This document shows, in pieces, positions 36,212 through 46,698 of a DNA stretch of 64,000 nucleotides. The stretch spans positions 62,001 through 126,000 of the forward strand of contig JALEJS010000002.1 in the NCBI GenBank assembly GCA_022769545.1. Direction: 5' to 3'. Both the position numbers and the translations under genes were made by a program. The DNA comes from Blautia sp. (GTDB lineage Bacteria; Bacillota; Clostridia; Lachnospirales; Lachnospiraceae). How positions within the stretch are numbered: position 1 is the stretch's first letter; every line of letters begins with the position of its first letter. Below the pieces are notes generated by a model. The model searched no databases, was not told the origin of the DNA, and saw only the letters and a program-made list of their open reading frames with translations.

Positions 36212-39187
36212 ATGGCAAAAGTCAGAGTGCATGAGCTTGCGAAGGAGATTGGCAGACAGAACCGGGAAGTGATTGCATTTTTAAAATCCAGGGGTCTGGA
36301 TGTGAAAAGTCATATGAGCAATCTTGATGAATCATATATTAAAATGGTGAAAGAAAATATGTTAAATACGGGAAAGGAGAGAAAAGAAGATTTGGATACT
36401 CCCAAAACAGAAGAAAAGGCAGTAACAGCTGCAAATCAGGAAGAAAAGACGGCGATGCCGAAAAAGAAAAAGAATATTATTCGTGTTTATCACGCACAGA
36501 ACGCCAGCGACGGCGGAAAGAGAAAAAGACCTGCTCCGGGAACACCGGCGAGAAAGGCTCCTGCACGCCAGGCAAAGCCGGCGCCCGCTGCTCAGGAGAA
36601 GGCACCGGTGCGCAGCGCACAGCCGCGTCCGGTACAGCAGGAAGAAAAGCCGGCCGCACCACAGCCCCAAGCAGAGACGATGCCGCCGGTAACGCAGCAG
36701 CCTGCCGCACCCGCACCGGAAACGAAGAAACCGGATGCGCCAAAGACGGCAGCAGAGCAGAAACCGCAGGCAAAGACCCAGACGGAAGAAAAAGTGCAGA
36801 ATGTGCAGCCGCGTCAGGACAACAAGGGATTCCGGGGAGGAAATAACCAGGAACGCAAGGACCAGGATCGTTCCGCACGCCCGAATGTGCGCCCGCAGCG
36901 CCAGAACGACGGAGCCGGAAGAAATTTCCGTCAGGATCGTCAGGATGGATCCAAAAACCGCCCGCAGCGCCAGAACGACGGAACCGGCAGGAATTTCCGT
37001 CAGGATGGTCAGGCAGCGCGTCCGCAGCGTCAGACAGAGGGACGCAGTGACCGTCAGCCCAGATTTGCAGGTCAGAACCGCAGCGAGGGACGTACCGACA
37101 ACCGGTTTAATAACGGCCAGAATCGCAGCTTTGGGGATAATAACCGTGGCGAGGGACGTACCGACAATCGTTTCGGCAATGGCCAGAATCGCCAGGGACA
37201 GCGTCAGAACAGCAGGAAAACCACTGCAGATGCAGCATTTGCACCGGAGCTGACAAAGACCTCCAAGGACAGCAAGCGAGAAAGAGACAGAGAAAACAAA
37301 AACAAGAAAAAGGATTACGAGAAATCCAATCAGGGACGCCGGCCGAATCAGGGCGGTTCCAAGCAGATGTCCAGAATTCCGAAAGCACTTCAGAAACCGG
37401 CTCCGCAGCCTAAGGCAGAGGAAAAGAAGCCGGAGGTAAAGGAGATCGTACTTCCGGAGAAGATGACGATCCGTGAGCTGGCAGAAGCGATGAAGATGCA
37501 GCCATCCGTCATTGTGAAAAAGCTTTTCCTGGAAGGCGTGATGGTAACCGTCAATCATGAGATCGATTTTGAGAAGGCACAGGAAATTGCCCTGGATTAT
37601 GATATTATCGCAGAACAGGAAGAAAAAGTGGATGTGATCGAGGAGCTTCTGAAAGAGGAAGAGGAAGACGAATCCACAATGGTCAGCAGACCGCCGGTAG
37701 TCTGCGTTATGGGTCACGTTGACCACGGAAAGACATCCCTTCTGGATGCGATCCGAAACACCAGCGTCACAAGGGGAGAGGCCGGCGGAATCACGCAGCA
37801 TATCGGTGCTTCTGTAGTGAAATGCAACGGTCAGAAGATCACATTCCTGGATACTCCGGGTCATGAGGCATTTACTGCCATGCGTATGCGTGGCGCAAAT
37901 TCCACAGATATCGCAGTTCTCGTTGTTGCAGCGGACGACGGTGTCATGCCGCAGACCGTTGAGGCGATCAGTCATGCAAAAGCTGCCGGAGTTGAAATTA
38001 TTGTTGCCATTAACAAAATTGATAAAGAGAGCGCAAATGTAGAGCGCGTGAAGCAGGAGCTCACCGAATATGAACTGATTCCGGAGGACTGGGGCGGAAG
38101 CACCGTATTTGTACCGGTATCCGCACATACCGGTGAGGGAATTGATACACTTCTGGAGATGATTCTTCTGACTGCAGAGGTTATGGAGCTGAAGGCAAAT
38201 CCGAAACGTTCGGCACGTGGCCTTGTGATCGAGGCACAGCTGGATAAGGGAAAAGGCCCGGTTGCCACGATTCTGGTTCAGAAGGGTACTCTGCATGTGG
38301 GCGACTTTATTGCAGCAGGTGCCTGCAGCGGTAAGGTTCGTGCCATGATGGACGACAAGGGCTGCCGTGTGAAGGAAGCCGGTCCTTCCACACCGGTGGA
38401 AATCCTCGGACTGGGCGATGTGCCCAATGCCGGTGAGGTTCTCATGTCCTTCGACAGCGACAAGGATGCGAAGAACTTTGCAGGTGCGTTTGTGACAGAG
38501 AATAAGAGCCGTCTGCTGGAAGAAACCAAGGGCAAGCTTTCCCTGGATAATCTGTTTGATCAGATCCAGGCAAGCGATCTGAAAGAGCTTCCGATCATTG
38601 TAAAGGCGGATGTGCAGGGATCTGTGGAAGCAGTGAAGCAGAGCCTTGTGAAGCTGTCCAATGAAGAAGTGGTAGTGAAGGTAATTCACGGCGGTGTCGG
38701 TGCGATCAACGAGTCGGATGTCAGCCTGGCAGCGACATCCAATGCCATCATCATCGGGTTCAATGTTCGCCCGGATGCGACGGCAAAGCAGCTTGCAGAG
38801 CAGGAAAAGGTAGACCTTCGTCTGTACAGAGTCATCTATCAGGCAATCGAGGACATTGAATCAGCCATGAAGGGTATGCTGGATCCGATCTTTGAGGAAA
38901 AAGTGATCGGTCATGCAGAGGTCCGCCAGCTGTTCAAGGCATCCGGTGTGGGAACCATTGCCGGAAGCTATATCCTGGACGGTGTATTCCAGAGAAACTG
39001 CAAGGTGCGTATTTCCAGAGACGGAGAGCAGCTTTTTGAGGGTGCACTTGCATCTCTGAAGAGATTTAAGGATGATGTGAAGGAAGTAAAAGCCGGCTAT
39101 GAATGCGGTCTTGTATTTGACGGATTTAATGATGTCAAGGAAGAAGACAAAGTTGAGGCATATATTATGGTTGAAGTGCCGCGCTAG
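36212..39187 (+). CDS. infB: Translation initiation factor IF-2
   Basis: 991 residues, longer than most because of a ~340-residue low-complexity region. Two IF2_N modules (1-52 and about 405-455) flank a stretch rich in Pro/Ala/Lys and then Arg/Gln/Asn/Gly. The G domain begins near residue 496 with [22 protein letters not shown] and NKID, and domains II-IV follow in full. It places initiator tRNA on the ribosome. Confidence 0.97.
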   Translation: MAKVRVHELAKEIGRQNREVIAFLKSRGLDVKSHMSNLDESYIKMVKENMLNTGKERKEDLDTPKTEEKAVTAANQEEKTAMPKKKKNIIRVYHAQNASDGGKRKRPAPGTPARKAPARQAKPAPAAQEKAPVRSAQPRPVQQEEKPAAPQPQAETMPPVTQQPAAPAPETKKPDAPKTAAEQKPQAKTQTEEKVQNVQPRQDNKGFRGGNNQERKDQDRSARPNVRPQRQNDGAGRNFRQDRQDGSKNRPQRQNDGTGRNFRQDGQAARPQRQTEGRSDRQPRFAGQNRSEGRTDNRFNNGQNRSFGDNNRGEGRTDNRFGNGQNRQGQRQNSRKTTADAAFAPELTKTSKDSKRERDRENKNKKKDYEKSNQGRRPNQGGSKQMSRIPKALQKPAPQPKAEEKKPEVKEIVLPEKMTIRELAEAMKMQPSVIVKKLFLEGVMVTVNHEIDFEKAQEIALDYDIIAEQEEKVDVIEELLKEEEEDESTMVSRPPVVCVMGHVDHGKTSLLDAIRNTSVTRGEAGGITQHIGASVVKCNGQKITFLDTPGHEAFTAMRMRGANSTDIAVLVVAADDGVMPQTVEAISHAKAAGVEIIVAINKIDKESANVERVKQELTEYELIPEDWGGSTVFVPVSAHTGEGIDTLLEMILLTAEVMELKANPKRSARGLVIEAQLDKGKGPVATILVQKGTLHVGDFIAAGACSGKVRAMMDDKGCRVKEAGPSTPVEILGLGDVPNAGEVLMSFDSDKDAKNFAGAFVTENKSRLLEETKGKLSLDNLFDQIQASDLKELPIIVKADVQGSVEAVKQSLVKLSNEEVVVKVIHGGVGAINESDVSLAATSNAIIIGFNVRPDATAKQLAEQEKVDLRLYRVIYQAIEDIESAMKGMLDPIFEEKVIGHAEVRQLFKASGVGTIAGSYILDGVFQRNCKVRISRDGEQLFEGALASLKRFKDDVKEVKAGYECGLVFDGFNDVKEEDKVEAYIMVEVPR
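36889..37193 (+). repeat. Degenerate internal repeats in infB
   Basis: A unit of about 45 bp coding for RPQRQNDG(A/T)GRNFRQD occurs twice (about 36889 and 36958). A unit coding for GRTDNRF(N/G)NGQNR occurs twice (about 37087 and 37156). Both lie in the disordered N-terminal extension. Confidence 0.8.
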
Positions 39188-39204
39188 AAAAGAGGCTTGA
39201 ATAA

Positions 39205-39594
39205 ATGAGAAAAAACAGCATAAAAAATACCAGAATCAATGGTGAGGTGCTCAAAGAGCTGAGTAAGATCATCCGGGAAGAGATCAAGGATCCCCGGATC
39301 CATCCCATGACATCGGTGATGTCTGTGGAGGTGGCACCGGATCTGAAAACCTGTAAGGCTTACATCAGTGTGATGGGCACCCGGGAGGAAAAGGAGAATA
39401 CGATCCGCGGGCTGACAAGTGCGGTGGGCTACATCCGCCGCCAGCTGGCCGCGAATCTGAATCTTCGGAATACGCCGGAGCTTCGGTTTATTCTGGATGA
39501 ATCCATCGAGTATGGTGTAAATATGTCAAAGCTCATTGATGAGGTGACCAGAAAGGATCAGGCTCATCAGGAGCCGGAGGAACAGGAAGGGTAG
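39205..39594 (+). CDS. rbfA: Ribosome-binding factor A
   Basis: 129 residues, KH-like fold. Features include LKELSKIIREEIKDPRIHP near the N-terminus and RxxLAANLNLRNTPELRFILDESIEYG toward the end. It acts in 16S rRNA 5'-end processing and cold adaptation. 17 bp behind infB. Confidence 0.95.
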   Translation: MRKNSIKNTRINGEVLKELSKIIREEIKDPRIHPMTSVMSVEVAPDLKTCKAYISVMGTREEKENTIRGLTSAVGYIRRQLAANLNLRNTPELRFILDESIEYGVNMSKLIDEVTRKDQAHQEPEEQEG

Positions 39595-39596
39595 TT

Positions 39597-40562
39597 ATGA
39601 ATAAAATTTCAGAAATTCTTGAAGGCGTTAAAACGGTAGGAATCGGCGGGCACATCCGCCCGGATGGTGACTGTGTAGGCTCCTGTATGGGTTTGTTCCT
39701 GTATATAAAAAAGAATTATCCTGAGATTGCAGTTGACGTATATCTGGATCATCCCAAAGAGGGATTTGAGTACCTGAAGGATTTTGGGGAAGTGAAGATG
39801 GAAACAGGCGGGGAAACGGAATACGATCTGTTCGTCGCCTGTGATGTCAGCTCTCTGGATCGCCTTGCACTTACGCGGGACTGCTTTGACAGGGCGAAAG
39901 AGACACTCTGTATCGACCATCATGTGAGCAATCCGGGATTTGCCAAAGTCAATTATGTATGTCCGGATGTCAGCTCGGCCAGTGAGGTTCTCTATGGTCT
40001 GCTGGAACCGGATAAGGTTGACCGGAGCATTGCAGAGGCCATATACACGGGAATCATTCACGACACAGGAGTCTTTCAGTATTCCTCCACCAGTCCGGAA
40101 ACCATGCAGGTTGCCGGGGAGCTGATGAAAACGGGTTTTGATTTCAGTAAAATTATTGAGGAGTCTTTTTATCAGAAGACATATATTCAGAATCAGGTGA
40201 TGGGACGTGTTCTGGCGGAGAGTATTCTCCTTCGGGACGGAAAATATATTGCCGGTTATCTGAAAAAACGGGATATGGATTTTTACGGAATCACATCTGC
40301 CGATCTGGATGGTATTGTCAGTCAGCTCCGTCTGACAAAAGGAGCGGAAGTGGCGATTTTCCTGTACGAAATAAGGACACAGACGTTCAAGGTTTCCATG
40401 CGTTCCAACGGAGCGGTAGATGTGAGTCAGGTGGCGGTATTTTTCGGCGGCGGCGGTCATGTACGTGCTGCCGGATGCGAGCTTCAGGGCTCCATGCATG
40501 ATGTGATCAACAATATTATGGATCAGATTGAACGGCAGCAGACGATGGAGAGTCTTGACTGA
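39597..40562 (+). CDS. nrnA: DHH-family phosphoesterase, NrnA-like nanoRNase/pAp phosphatase
   Basis: 321 residues. N-terminal DHH domain with GHIRPDGDCVGS, CDVSS and the DHH motif in CIDHHVSN, then a C-terminal DHHA1 domain ending with GGGGHVRAAGC. It degrades 2-5 nt RNAs and dephosphorylates pAp; di-nucleotides from c-di-GMP (pGpG) are also substrates of this family. Its stop overlaps truB by one base. Confidence 0.93.
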   Translation: MNKISEILEGVKTVGIGGHIRPDGDCVGSCMGLFLYIKKNYPEIAVDVYLDHPKEGFEYLKDFGEVKMETGGETEYDLFVACDVSSLDRLALTRDCFDRAKETLCIDHHVSNPGFAKVNYVCPDVSSASEVLYGLLEPDKVDRSIAEAIYTGIIHDTGVFQYSSTSPETMQVAGELMKTGFDFSKIIEESFYQKTYIQNQVMGRVLAESILLRDGKYIAGYLKKRDMDFYGITSADLDGIVSQLRLTKGAEVAIFLYEIRTQTFKVSMRSNGAVDVSQVAVFFGGGGHVRAAGCELQGSMHDVINNIMDQIERQQTMESLD

Positions 40563-41443
40563 TGGATGGAATTCTTGTAATCAACAAAGAGAAAGGATAT
40601 ACATCTCATGATGTGGTCGCAAAGCTTCGCGGAATTCTCCATATGAAAAAAATCGGTCATACCGGAACGCTGGATCCGGATGCAGAGGGGGTTCTGCCGG
40701 TGGCGATTGGCAAGGGAACCCGGCTTGTGGAATTCCTGACCGAGAAGGAGAAAACCTATGAAGCGGTGCTCAGACTGGGCGTGACGACGGACACACAGGA
40801 TCTTACCGGGAAAATTCTGGAGGAACGGCCGGCACAGGTATCCGGGGAGGAAATCCGGAGCGCTGCGGAATCGTTTCTGGGAGAACAGATGCAGATCCCT
40901 CCCATGTATTCCGCATTGAAGGTAAATGGCCGGAAGCTGTATGAGCTTGCCCGGGAAGGAATCGAAATCGAGAGAAAGCCAAGGCCGGTTTGTTTTTATG
41001 AAATAGAGATTTCAGAGATCACGCTTCCCCGTGTGAAGCTGAGAGTGCGGTGCAGCAAGGGGACATATATCCGTACTCTCTGTCATGATATCGGACAGAA
41101 GCTGGGCTGCGGTGCGTGCATGGAAGCGCTTGTACGGATAAAATCCGGTAATTTTACCATTCAGGACAGCCTGACGCTCGCAGAAGTGGAATCGTGTGTG
41201 AATCAGGGAATCATCCGTGAGAAGGTGATTCCGATAGAAGAAATTCTGAGAGATTATCCGGCAATTATGTGCAGGGAACCTGCAGATCGTCTTCTGGAAA
41301 ACGGAAATCCGGTTCCGGAAGGACTGGTGACGGTCTCCCAAAAAAACGGATGGGTGCGAATGTGTACCAGCCGGGGCTCTTTTGTCGGGATTTATCAGTG
41401 GAATGAAAGAAAGCAGATGTACTTCCCCCAAAAAATGTTCTGA
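40562..41443 (+). CDS. truB: tRNA pseudouridine-55 synthase TruB
   Basis: 293 residues. The catalytic Asp lies in HTGTLDPDAEGVLPVAIGKGTR; SALKVNGRKLYELAREG and CSKGTYIRTLCHDIG are family motifs. A PUA-like C-terminal domain is present. It modifies U55 in tRNA. Confidence 0.96.
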   Translation: MDGILVINKEKGYTSHDVVAKLRGILHMKKIGHTGTLDPDAEGVLPVAIGKGTRLVEFLTEKEKTYEAVLRLGVTTDTQDLTGKILEERPAQVSGEEIRSAAESFLGEQMQIPPMYSALKVNGRKLYELAREGIEIERKPRPVCFYEIEISEITLPRVKLRVRCSKGTYIRTLCHDIGQKLGCGACMEALVRIKSGNFTIQDSLTLAEVESCVNQGIIREKVIPIEEILRDYPAIMCREPADRLLENGNPVPEGLVTVSQKNGWVRMCTSRGSFVGIYQWNERKQMYFPQKMF

Positions 41444-41453
41444 GGAGGGTTTC

Positions 41454-42362
41454 ATGGAGTACTGTAAAATCGAAAAGGATTTTCCCTGTCTGAAAGACAG
41501 TGCTGTCACACTGGGAAAGTTTGACGGCATCCATCGGGGGCACCGCACGCTGCTTGGCAGTATCCTTGCTCAGAAGGAACGGGGAAAGCCGGCTGTGGTG
41601 GTGGCATTTGACACCGGATCCAAAATGATATTGAGCCATATGGAACGGAGAACCCTTCTGGAACAGATGGGTGTGGACCTGCTTCTGGAGTGTCCGCTGA
41701 CCCGGTGGATACGCTGTATGTCTCCGGAGGAATTTGTGAAAAAGATCCTTCTGGACAGACTGCATGCTTCCTATGTGGCAGTGGGCGAGGATTACCGGTT
41801 CGGTTATGAGCGTGCCGGGACTGCGACGATGCTTCTGGAAATGGGAAAACGCTATGGATTTGAGACGGTGATCCTCCCGAAGGAGATGGAAGGCAATCGA
41901 AAGGTGAGCAGTACATACATCCGTGAGGCACTGGCTGCGGGGGATGTGGAAAAAGCAGGTCATTTGCTTGGAATTCCTTTTTTTGTGGAAGGGTTCGTCA
42001 CACATGGGCGGGGAATTGGTCATAAAAAGCTTCTTCCCACAGTGAATGTCATTCCCTCAGAGGAAAAAATCATGCCTCCAAACGGTGTGTATATGACGGT
42101 TTCGTCCTTCGGCGAAAAAAGGTATGCGGGAATTACAAATATCGGATACAAGCCAACCGTGGGCGGGGAGCCGTTTCTCGGTGTGGAAACATTTCTCTTC
42201 GGATGTGAGGAGGAATTGTACGGAAAGCCGTGCAGAACCGATTTTTATCATTATTCCAGACCGGAGAAGAAATTTTCATCCCTGGAGGAACTGCGCTGCC
42301 AGCTTCGGCAGGATGCAGAGGACGGGAAGGCATATTTTGGAAAAAATCGAGTGGACAAATGA
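41454..42362 (+). CDS. ribF: Bifunctional riboflavin kinase/FAD synthetase RibF
   Basis: 302 residues from the ATG after GAGGAGGG. N-terminal FAD synthetase nucleotidyltransferase with GKFDGIHRGHRTLL and the later KVSSTYIREAL motif; C-terminal riboflavin kinase with PTVNV and NGVYMT. The kinase loop reads HGRGIGHKKLLPTVN, where most homologues have GRxLGFPTAN, so the flap is unusual, but the Pro-Thr-x-Asn core remains. Last gene of the translation operon. Confidence 0.92.
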   Translation: MEYCKIEKDFPCLKDSAVTLGKFDGIHRGHRTLLGSILAQKERGKPAVVVAFDTGSKMILSHMERRTLLEQMGVDLLLECPLTRWIRCMSPEEFVKKILLDRLHASYVAVGEDYRFGYERAGTATMLLEMGKRYGFETVILPKEMEGNRKVSSTYIREALAAGDVEKAGHLLGIPFFVEGFVTHGRGIGHKKLLPTVNVIPSEEKIMPPNGVYMTVSSFGEKRYAGITNIGYKPTVGGEPFLGVETFLFGCEEELYGKPCRTDFYHYSRPEKKFSSLEELRCQLRQDAEDGKAYFGKNRVDK

Positions 42363-42441
42363 GGAAAATTCATTTATAGTTAATATTGGTTGTGTTACCT
42401 GAGGAAAAAGTATTTCAAAAATACAAGGAGATATTGAAAGA

Positions 42442-44103
42442 ATGACAAGTATTGTTCTTGGACTGATGGGAGGATTGGGACTCTTCCTGTTCGGTATGAA
42501 ACAGATGAGCGACGGCCTGGAAAAAGCAGCCGGAGCCAAGATGAGAAGCATTCTGGAATTTTTCACCAAGACTCCGCTGAGGGGAATTCTGGTCGGTACT
42601 GTGTTTACTGCGATCATTCAGTCCTCCAGCGCGGCGACGGTGATGGTTGTCAGCTTTGTGAATTCCGGACTGATGAATCTGTATCAGGCTGCCGGAGTGA
42701 TCATGGGTGCCAACATCGGTACGACCGTGACATCCCAGCTGATTTCTTTTAATCTGTCACAGTTTGCTCCGCTGATTGTCATGGCAGGTGTGATCATGGT
42801 CATGTTCTGCAAGAACATCAAGGTACAGAGAGCCGGAGAGGTGTTTCTCGGATTCGGTATCCTGTTTATGGGGCTGTCTACCATGTCCTCATCCATGTCG
42901 GTGCTGAAGGAATCACCGCAGGTTGTGGAAATCATGGGATCACTCACCAGTCATTTCCTGGCTGTGATTGTCGGTATGGTTGTTACCACAGTGCTTCAGA
43001 GCTCCTCTGCTACGGTGGGTATTATTCTTCTTCTTGCCAATCAGGGACTTCTGGATATCCGTATCTGCTTCTTTATCATCTTCGGATGTAATATCGGTGC
43101 GTGTATCTCCGCACTTCTTGCGGGACTGAACGGAAAGAGAGATGCGAAGAGAGCTTCCCTGATCCATCTTCTGTTCAACATTATCGGTACCATTATCATG
43201 TATGTGATCTTTACGGTTGCCATGGAACCGATCGTTACCTTTATCACAGCAATTTCCGGCGGAAATCCGGGACGTATGGTGGCAAACTCACATACGCTGA
43301 TCAAAATCGTAGAGGTAATTATGCTTGCGCCGTTTATCAAACAGATCGTGAAACTGACAGGCCTGTTTGTGAAGGGGGACGAAGAACTCAAGGAAAACGA
43401 ATTCCAGCTGCAGTTTATCGGAGAAAAATCAGTTTTCTCTCCCACGACAGCTGTGTTTGACGCGACCCGTGAAATGGAGCGTATGGGACATATGGCGATT
43501 ACCAATCTGGAACGTGCCATGAACTGCCTGATCACGGAGGACGAGAAAGATATTGCATTGGTTTACGAGACGGAGCGATATATCGATTATCTGAATCATT
43601 CCATCACAAATTATCTGGTCAAAGTCAATCAGACCACGCTTCCGGCAGATGATGCAAAGAGTCTGGGCGGTCTGTTCCATGTGGTAAATGATATCGAGCG
43701 TATCGGTGACCATGCGGAAAATATTGTGGATGCGGCAAAATCCAGAATCGCACAGGGAATTGATTTCAGCCCGCAGGCAAAGAAAGAGCTTTCCGGCATG
43801 CTGGATATGGTTATCAAGATCACGACTTATGCTCTGGATATGTTTTCCAGAAACAATCAGGAGCACATGCAGGAAATCCTGGAGCTGGAGGATAAAGTCG
43901 ATGATGCGGAACGTTATCTGCAGCAGTCTCATGTGGAGCGTCTGACAAAGGGAGAATGTACAGCCAGTGCCGGAATGATGTTTTCAGATATTGTCTCCGG
44001 ACTGGAACGTGTTTCCGATCATGCGACCAACATTGCATTCTCACTGATGGAAGAGGATCCGATCGAGCAGCAGAAGGAGCAGCGTGCACATGCTGCACAA
44101 TAG
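42442..44103 (+). CDS. Na/Pi-cotransporter II family protein with PhoU-like domain
   Basis: 553 residues. The N-terminal ~310 residues hold two inverted repeats, each with a QSSSA(A/T) motif (TAIIQSSSAATVMVVSF and VLQSSSATVGIIL), typical of NptA/YjbB-type phosphate transporters. The C-terminal ~200 residues resemble a PhoU helical bundle with E/D-rich metal-binding helices (ERIGDHAENIVD, ERVSDHATNIAFS). Probable phosphate transport or export. Single gene with about 80 bp of AT-rich leader. Confidence 0.92.
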   Translation: MTSIVLGLMGGLGLFLFGMKQMSDGLEKAAGAKMRSILEFFTKTPLRGILVGTVFTAIIQSSSAATVMVVSFVNSGLMNLYQAAGVIMGANIGTTVTSQLISFNLSQFAPLIVMAGVIMVMFCKNIKVQRAGEVFLGFGILFMGLSTMSSSMSVLKESPQVVEIMGSLTSHFLAVIVGMVVTTVLQSSSATVGIILLLANQGLLDIRICFFIIFGCNIGACISALLAGLNGKRDAKRASLIHLLFNIIGTIIMYVIFTVAMEPIVTFITAISGGNPGRMVANSHTLIKIVEVIMLAPFIKQIVKLTGLFVKGDEELKENEFQLQFIGEKSVFSPTTAVFDATREMERMGHMAITNLERAMNCLITEDEKDIALVYETERYIDYLNHSITNYLVKVNQTTLPADDAKSLGGLFHVVNDIERIGDHAENIVDAAKSRIAQGIDFSPQAKKELSGMLDMVIKITTYALDMFSRNNQEHMQEILELEDKVDDAERYLQQSHVERLTKGECTASAGMMFSDIVSGLERVSDHATNIAFSLMEEDPIEQQKEQRAHAAQ

Positions 44104-44146
44104 GCGGAACAGACAAAATTTCGTGGTCGGTGCTGTAAAATAACAC

Positions 44147-44175
44147 TTTACATGGAATTATCTGTATGCTATACT
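44147..44175 (+). promoter_or_regulatory. Promoter of rpsO
   Basis: TTTACA, 17-bp spacer, TATACT. Confidence 0.75.
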
Positions 44176-44182
44176 AAACAAG

Positions 44183-44250
44183 TTGAATTTAGCCCATATT
44201 CGGAAGCTGGAGTCTCCGACCTCTTCTTAATATGAGGCGGTTATTAATAG
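44183..44250 (+). promoter_or_regulatory. rpsO leader with possible S15 autoregulatory structure
   Basis: CATATT (about 44194-44199) can pair with AATATG (44229-44234), enclosing a GGA/TCC hairpin. S15 commonly represses its own mRNA through such leaders; this one is inferred from position and folding only. Confidence 0.4.
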
Positions 44251-44267
44251 AAAAGGAGGAAATCAAA

Positions 44268-44534
44268 ATGATTTCAAAAGAAAAGAAACAGGAAATTATG
44301 AAAGAGTATGCCAGATGTGAGGGTGACACAGGTTCACCGGAAGTACAGGTTGCAGTTCTTACAGCAAGAATTCAGGAACTTACCGAGCATCTGAAAACAC
44401 ATCACAAGGATCATCATTCCAGAAGAGGTCTTCTGAAAATGGTTGGTCAGAGACGTGGACTTCTTGCATACCTGAAGAAGACAGACATTGAAAGATACCG
44501 TGCACTGATTGAAAAATTAGGCTTAAGAAAATAA
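44268..44534 (+). CDS. rpsO: 30S ribosomal protein S15
   Basis: 88 residues, standard length, from the ATG after AAAGGAGG. Conserved [18 protein letters not shown] and [25 protein letters not shown]. Binds 16S rRNA central domain. Followed by a terminator and then pnp, the order found in many bacteria. Confidence 0.98.
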   Translation: MISKEKKQEIMKEYARCEGDTGSPEVQVAVLTARIQELTEHLKTHHKDHHSRRGLLKMVGQRRGLLAYLKKTDIERYRALIEKLGLRK

Positions 44535-44548
44535 TTAGTATGCGGGGA

Positions 44549-44577
44549 GGGGCGGATAACCAATCCGCCCCTTTTTT
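44549..44577 (+). terminator. Terminator between rpsO and pnp
   Basis: GGGGCGGAT pairs with ATCCGCCCC around AACCA, then TTTTTT. pnp follows within 26 bp, so partial read-through probably feeds pnp. Confidence 0.9.
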
Positions 44578-44602
44578 CGAGAAAACAAAAAGGAGAAGAA
44601 AT

Positions 44603-46696
44603 ATGTACAAGAGTTATTCCATGGAGCTGGCAGGAAGAACCCTTACGGTTGATATTGACCGTGTTGCGAAACAGGCAAACGGTGCAGCTCTGATGCATTA
44701 TGGAGATACGACTGTTCTTTCTACCGCTACCGCTTCCAAAGAGCCGAGAGAGGGAATTGATTTCTTTCCGCTGAGCGTAGAGTATGAAGAAAAAATGTAT
44801 GCTGTAGGAAAAATCCCCGGTGGTTTCAATAAAAGAGAAGGTAAGGCAAGTGAGCACGCGATTCTTACTTCCCGCGTGATCGACAGACCGATGCGTCCTC
44901 TTTTTCCGAAGGACTACCGAAATGATGTGACACTGGTGAATATGGTAATGTCTGTGGATCCGGAGTGCAATCCGGAAATTCCGGCAATGCTGGGTTCCTC
45001 CATCGCAACCTGCATTTCCGATATTCCCTTTGACGGACCATGTGCGACAACTCAGGTTGGTCTGATTGACGGCGAATTTGTGATCAATCCTTCTATGGAG
45101 CAGAAAACCATTTCCGACCTTCAGCTGACGGTTGCCTCCACCAGAGAAAAGGTGATCATGATTGAAGCCGGAGCAAATGAAGTTCCGGAAGATCAGATGA
45201 TCGAGGCAATTTACAAAGCACATGAAGTAAATCAGGATATCATCCGCTTTATCGACAAGATTGTTGCCGAATGCGGAAAAGAAAAGCATACCTATGCTTC
45301 CTGTGCCGTTCCGGAGGAGTTGTTTGAGGCAATTAAGAAAATCGTGCCGCCGGAGGAAATGGAGGTTGCGGTATTTGCTGATGAAAAGCAGATTCGCGAT
45401 GAAAATATCCGCAACATTACAGACAGACTGAAAGAAGAATTTGCAGATAACGAAGAATGGCTGGCTGTGCTTGGCGAGGCAGTATATCAGTATCAGAAAA
45501 AGACGGTGCGCAAGATGATCCTGAAAGATCACAAGCGTCCGGATGGACGTCAGATCAACCAGATCCGTCCGCTGGCTGCAGAAGTTGACATTATTCCGCG
45601 TGTACATGGTTCTGCCATGTTTACCCGTGGACAGACACAGATCTGCACCATGACCACTCTGGCGCCGCTTTCGGAAGCGCAGAAGCTGGATGGCCTGGAT
45701 GAGTTTGAGACTGCAAAGAGATATATGCATCACTACAATTTCCCGTCCTATTCTGTCGGTGAGACAAAGCCGTCCAGAGGGCCGGGACGCCGTGAGATCG
45801 GACATGGTGCACTTGCCGAGCGCGCACTTGTTCCGGTGCTTCCCAGCGAGGCAGATTTCCCCTATGCGATCCGTACCGTTTCTGAGACATTTGAGTCCAA
45901 CGGTTCCACATCCCAGGCAAGTATCTGTGCATCGACCATGTCTCTGATGGCAGCCGGTGTGCCGATAAAAAAACCGGTAGCAGGTATTTCCTGCGGTCTT
46001 GTGACCGGTGAGACAGATGACGATTACATTGTACTGACAGATATCCAGGGGCTGGAGGATTTCTTCGGTGATATGGACTTTAAGGTGGCAGGTACACATG
46101 ACGGTATTACAGCAATCCAGATGGATATTAAGATCCATGGCCTGACAAGACCGATCGTGGAGGAAGCAATCCGCCGTACCAAAGAGGCAAGAGAGTACAT
46201 TCTGACAGAAGTAATGGAAAAATGTATCGCGCAGCCGCGTCCGACGGTTGGAAAATACGCTCCGAAGATCATTCAGATCCAGATCGATCCTCAGAAAATC
46301 GGTGATGTGGTTGGTCAGAGAGGAAAGACGATCAATGAGATCATTGAACGTACCGGCGTAAAAATCGACATTACAGATGACGGTGCAGTATCGATCTGCG
46401 GTGTAGAGGCAAAGGCAATGGAAGAAGCCAGAAGAATGGTGGAGATCATTGCGACGGATTTTGAAGCAGGACAGATTTTCACAGGAAAGGTTGTCAGCAT
46501 TAAGGAATTCGGAGCTTTCATTGAATTTGCACCGGGAAAAGAAGGTATGGTGCATATCTCCAAGATCTGCAGAGAAAGAATCAACCGTGTGGAAGACGTA
46601 CTGACACTGGGGGACCGTGTGAAGGTTATCTGCATGGGTAAGGATAAGATGGGAAGAATGAGCTTCAGCATGAAAGATGTTCCGGAAGAAGCATAA
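44603..46696 (+). CDS. pnp: Polyribonucleotide nucleotidyltransferase (PNPase)
   Basis: 697 residues. Two RNase PH cores, with the GKIPGGFNKREGK and GRREIGHGALAERAL motifs, flank an all-helical linker. KH domain with VGQRGKTINEIIE near 575 and a C-terminal S1 domain (about 620-690). A 3'-5' phosphorolytic exoribonuclease central to mRNA decay. nrdG follows after 2 bp. Confidence 0.97.
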   Translation: MYKSYSMELAGRTLTVDIDRVAKQANGAALMHYGDTTVLSTATASKEPREGIDFFPLSVEYEEKMYAVGKIPGGFNKREGKASEHAILTSRVIDRPMRPLFPKDYRNDVTLVNMVMSVDPECNPEIPAMLGSSIATCISDIPFDGPCATTQVGLIDGEFVINPSMEQKTISDLQLTVASTREKVIMIEAGANEVPEDQMIEAIYKAHEVNQDIIRFIDKIVAECGKEKHTYASCAVPEELFEAIKKIVPPEEMEVAVFADEKQIRDENIRNITDRLKEEFADNEEWLAVLGEAVYQYQKKTVRKMILKDHKRPDGRQINQIRPLAAEVDIIPRVHGSAMFTRGQTQICTMTTLAPLSEAQKLDGLDEFETAKRYMHHYNFPSYSVGETKPSRGPGRREIGHGALAERALVPVLPSEADFPYAIRTVSETFESNGSTSQASICASTMSLMAAGVPIKKPVAGISCGLVTGETDDDYIVLTDIQGLEDFFGDMDFKVAGTHDGITAIQMDIKIHGLTRPIVEEAIRRTKEAREYILTEVMEKCIAQPRPTVGKYAPKIIQIQIDPQKIGDVVGQRGKTINEIIERTGVKIDITDDGAVSICGVEAKAMEEARRMVEIIATDFEAGQIFTGKVVSIKEFGAFIEFAPGKEGMVHISKICRERINRVEDVLTLGDRVKVICMGKDKMGRMSFSMKDVPEEA

Positions 46697-46698
46697 AA

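Noticed and set aside
36362-38689. 775-codon open frame on the - strand opposite infB
   Set aside because: The complementary strand encodes full-length IF-2. The antisense frame has a composition typical of the complement of a coding strand and shows no recognisable domain.
44447-46555. 702-codon open frame on the - strand opposite rpsO-pnp
   Set aside because: It crosses an intrinsic terminator and two conserved genes on the other strand, with no ribosome-binding site or domain.
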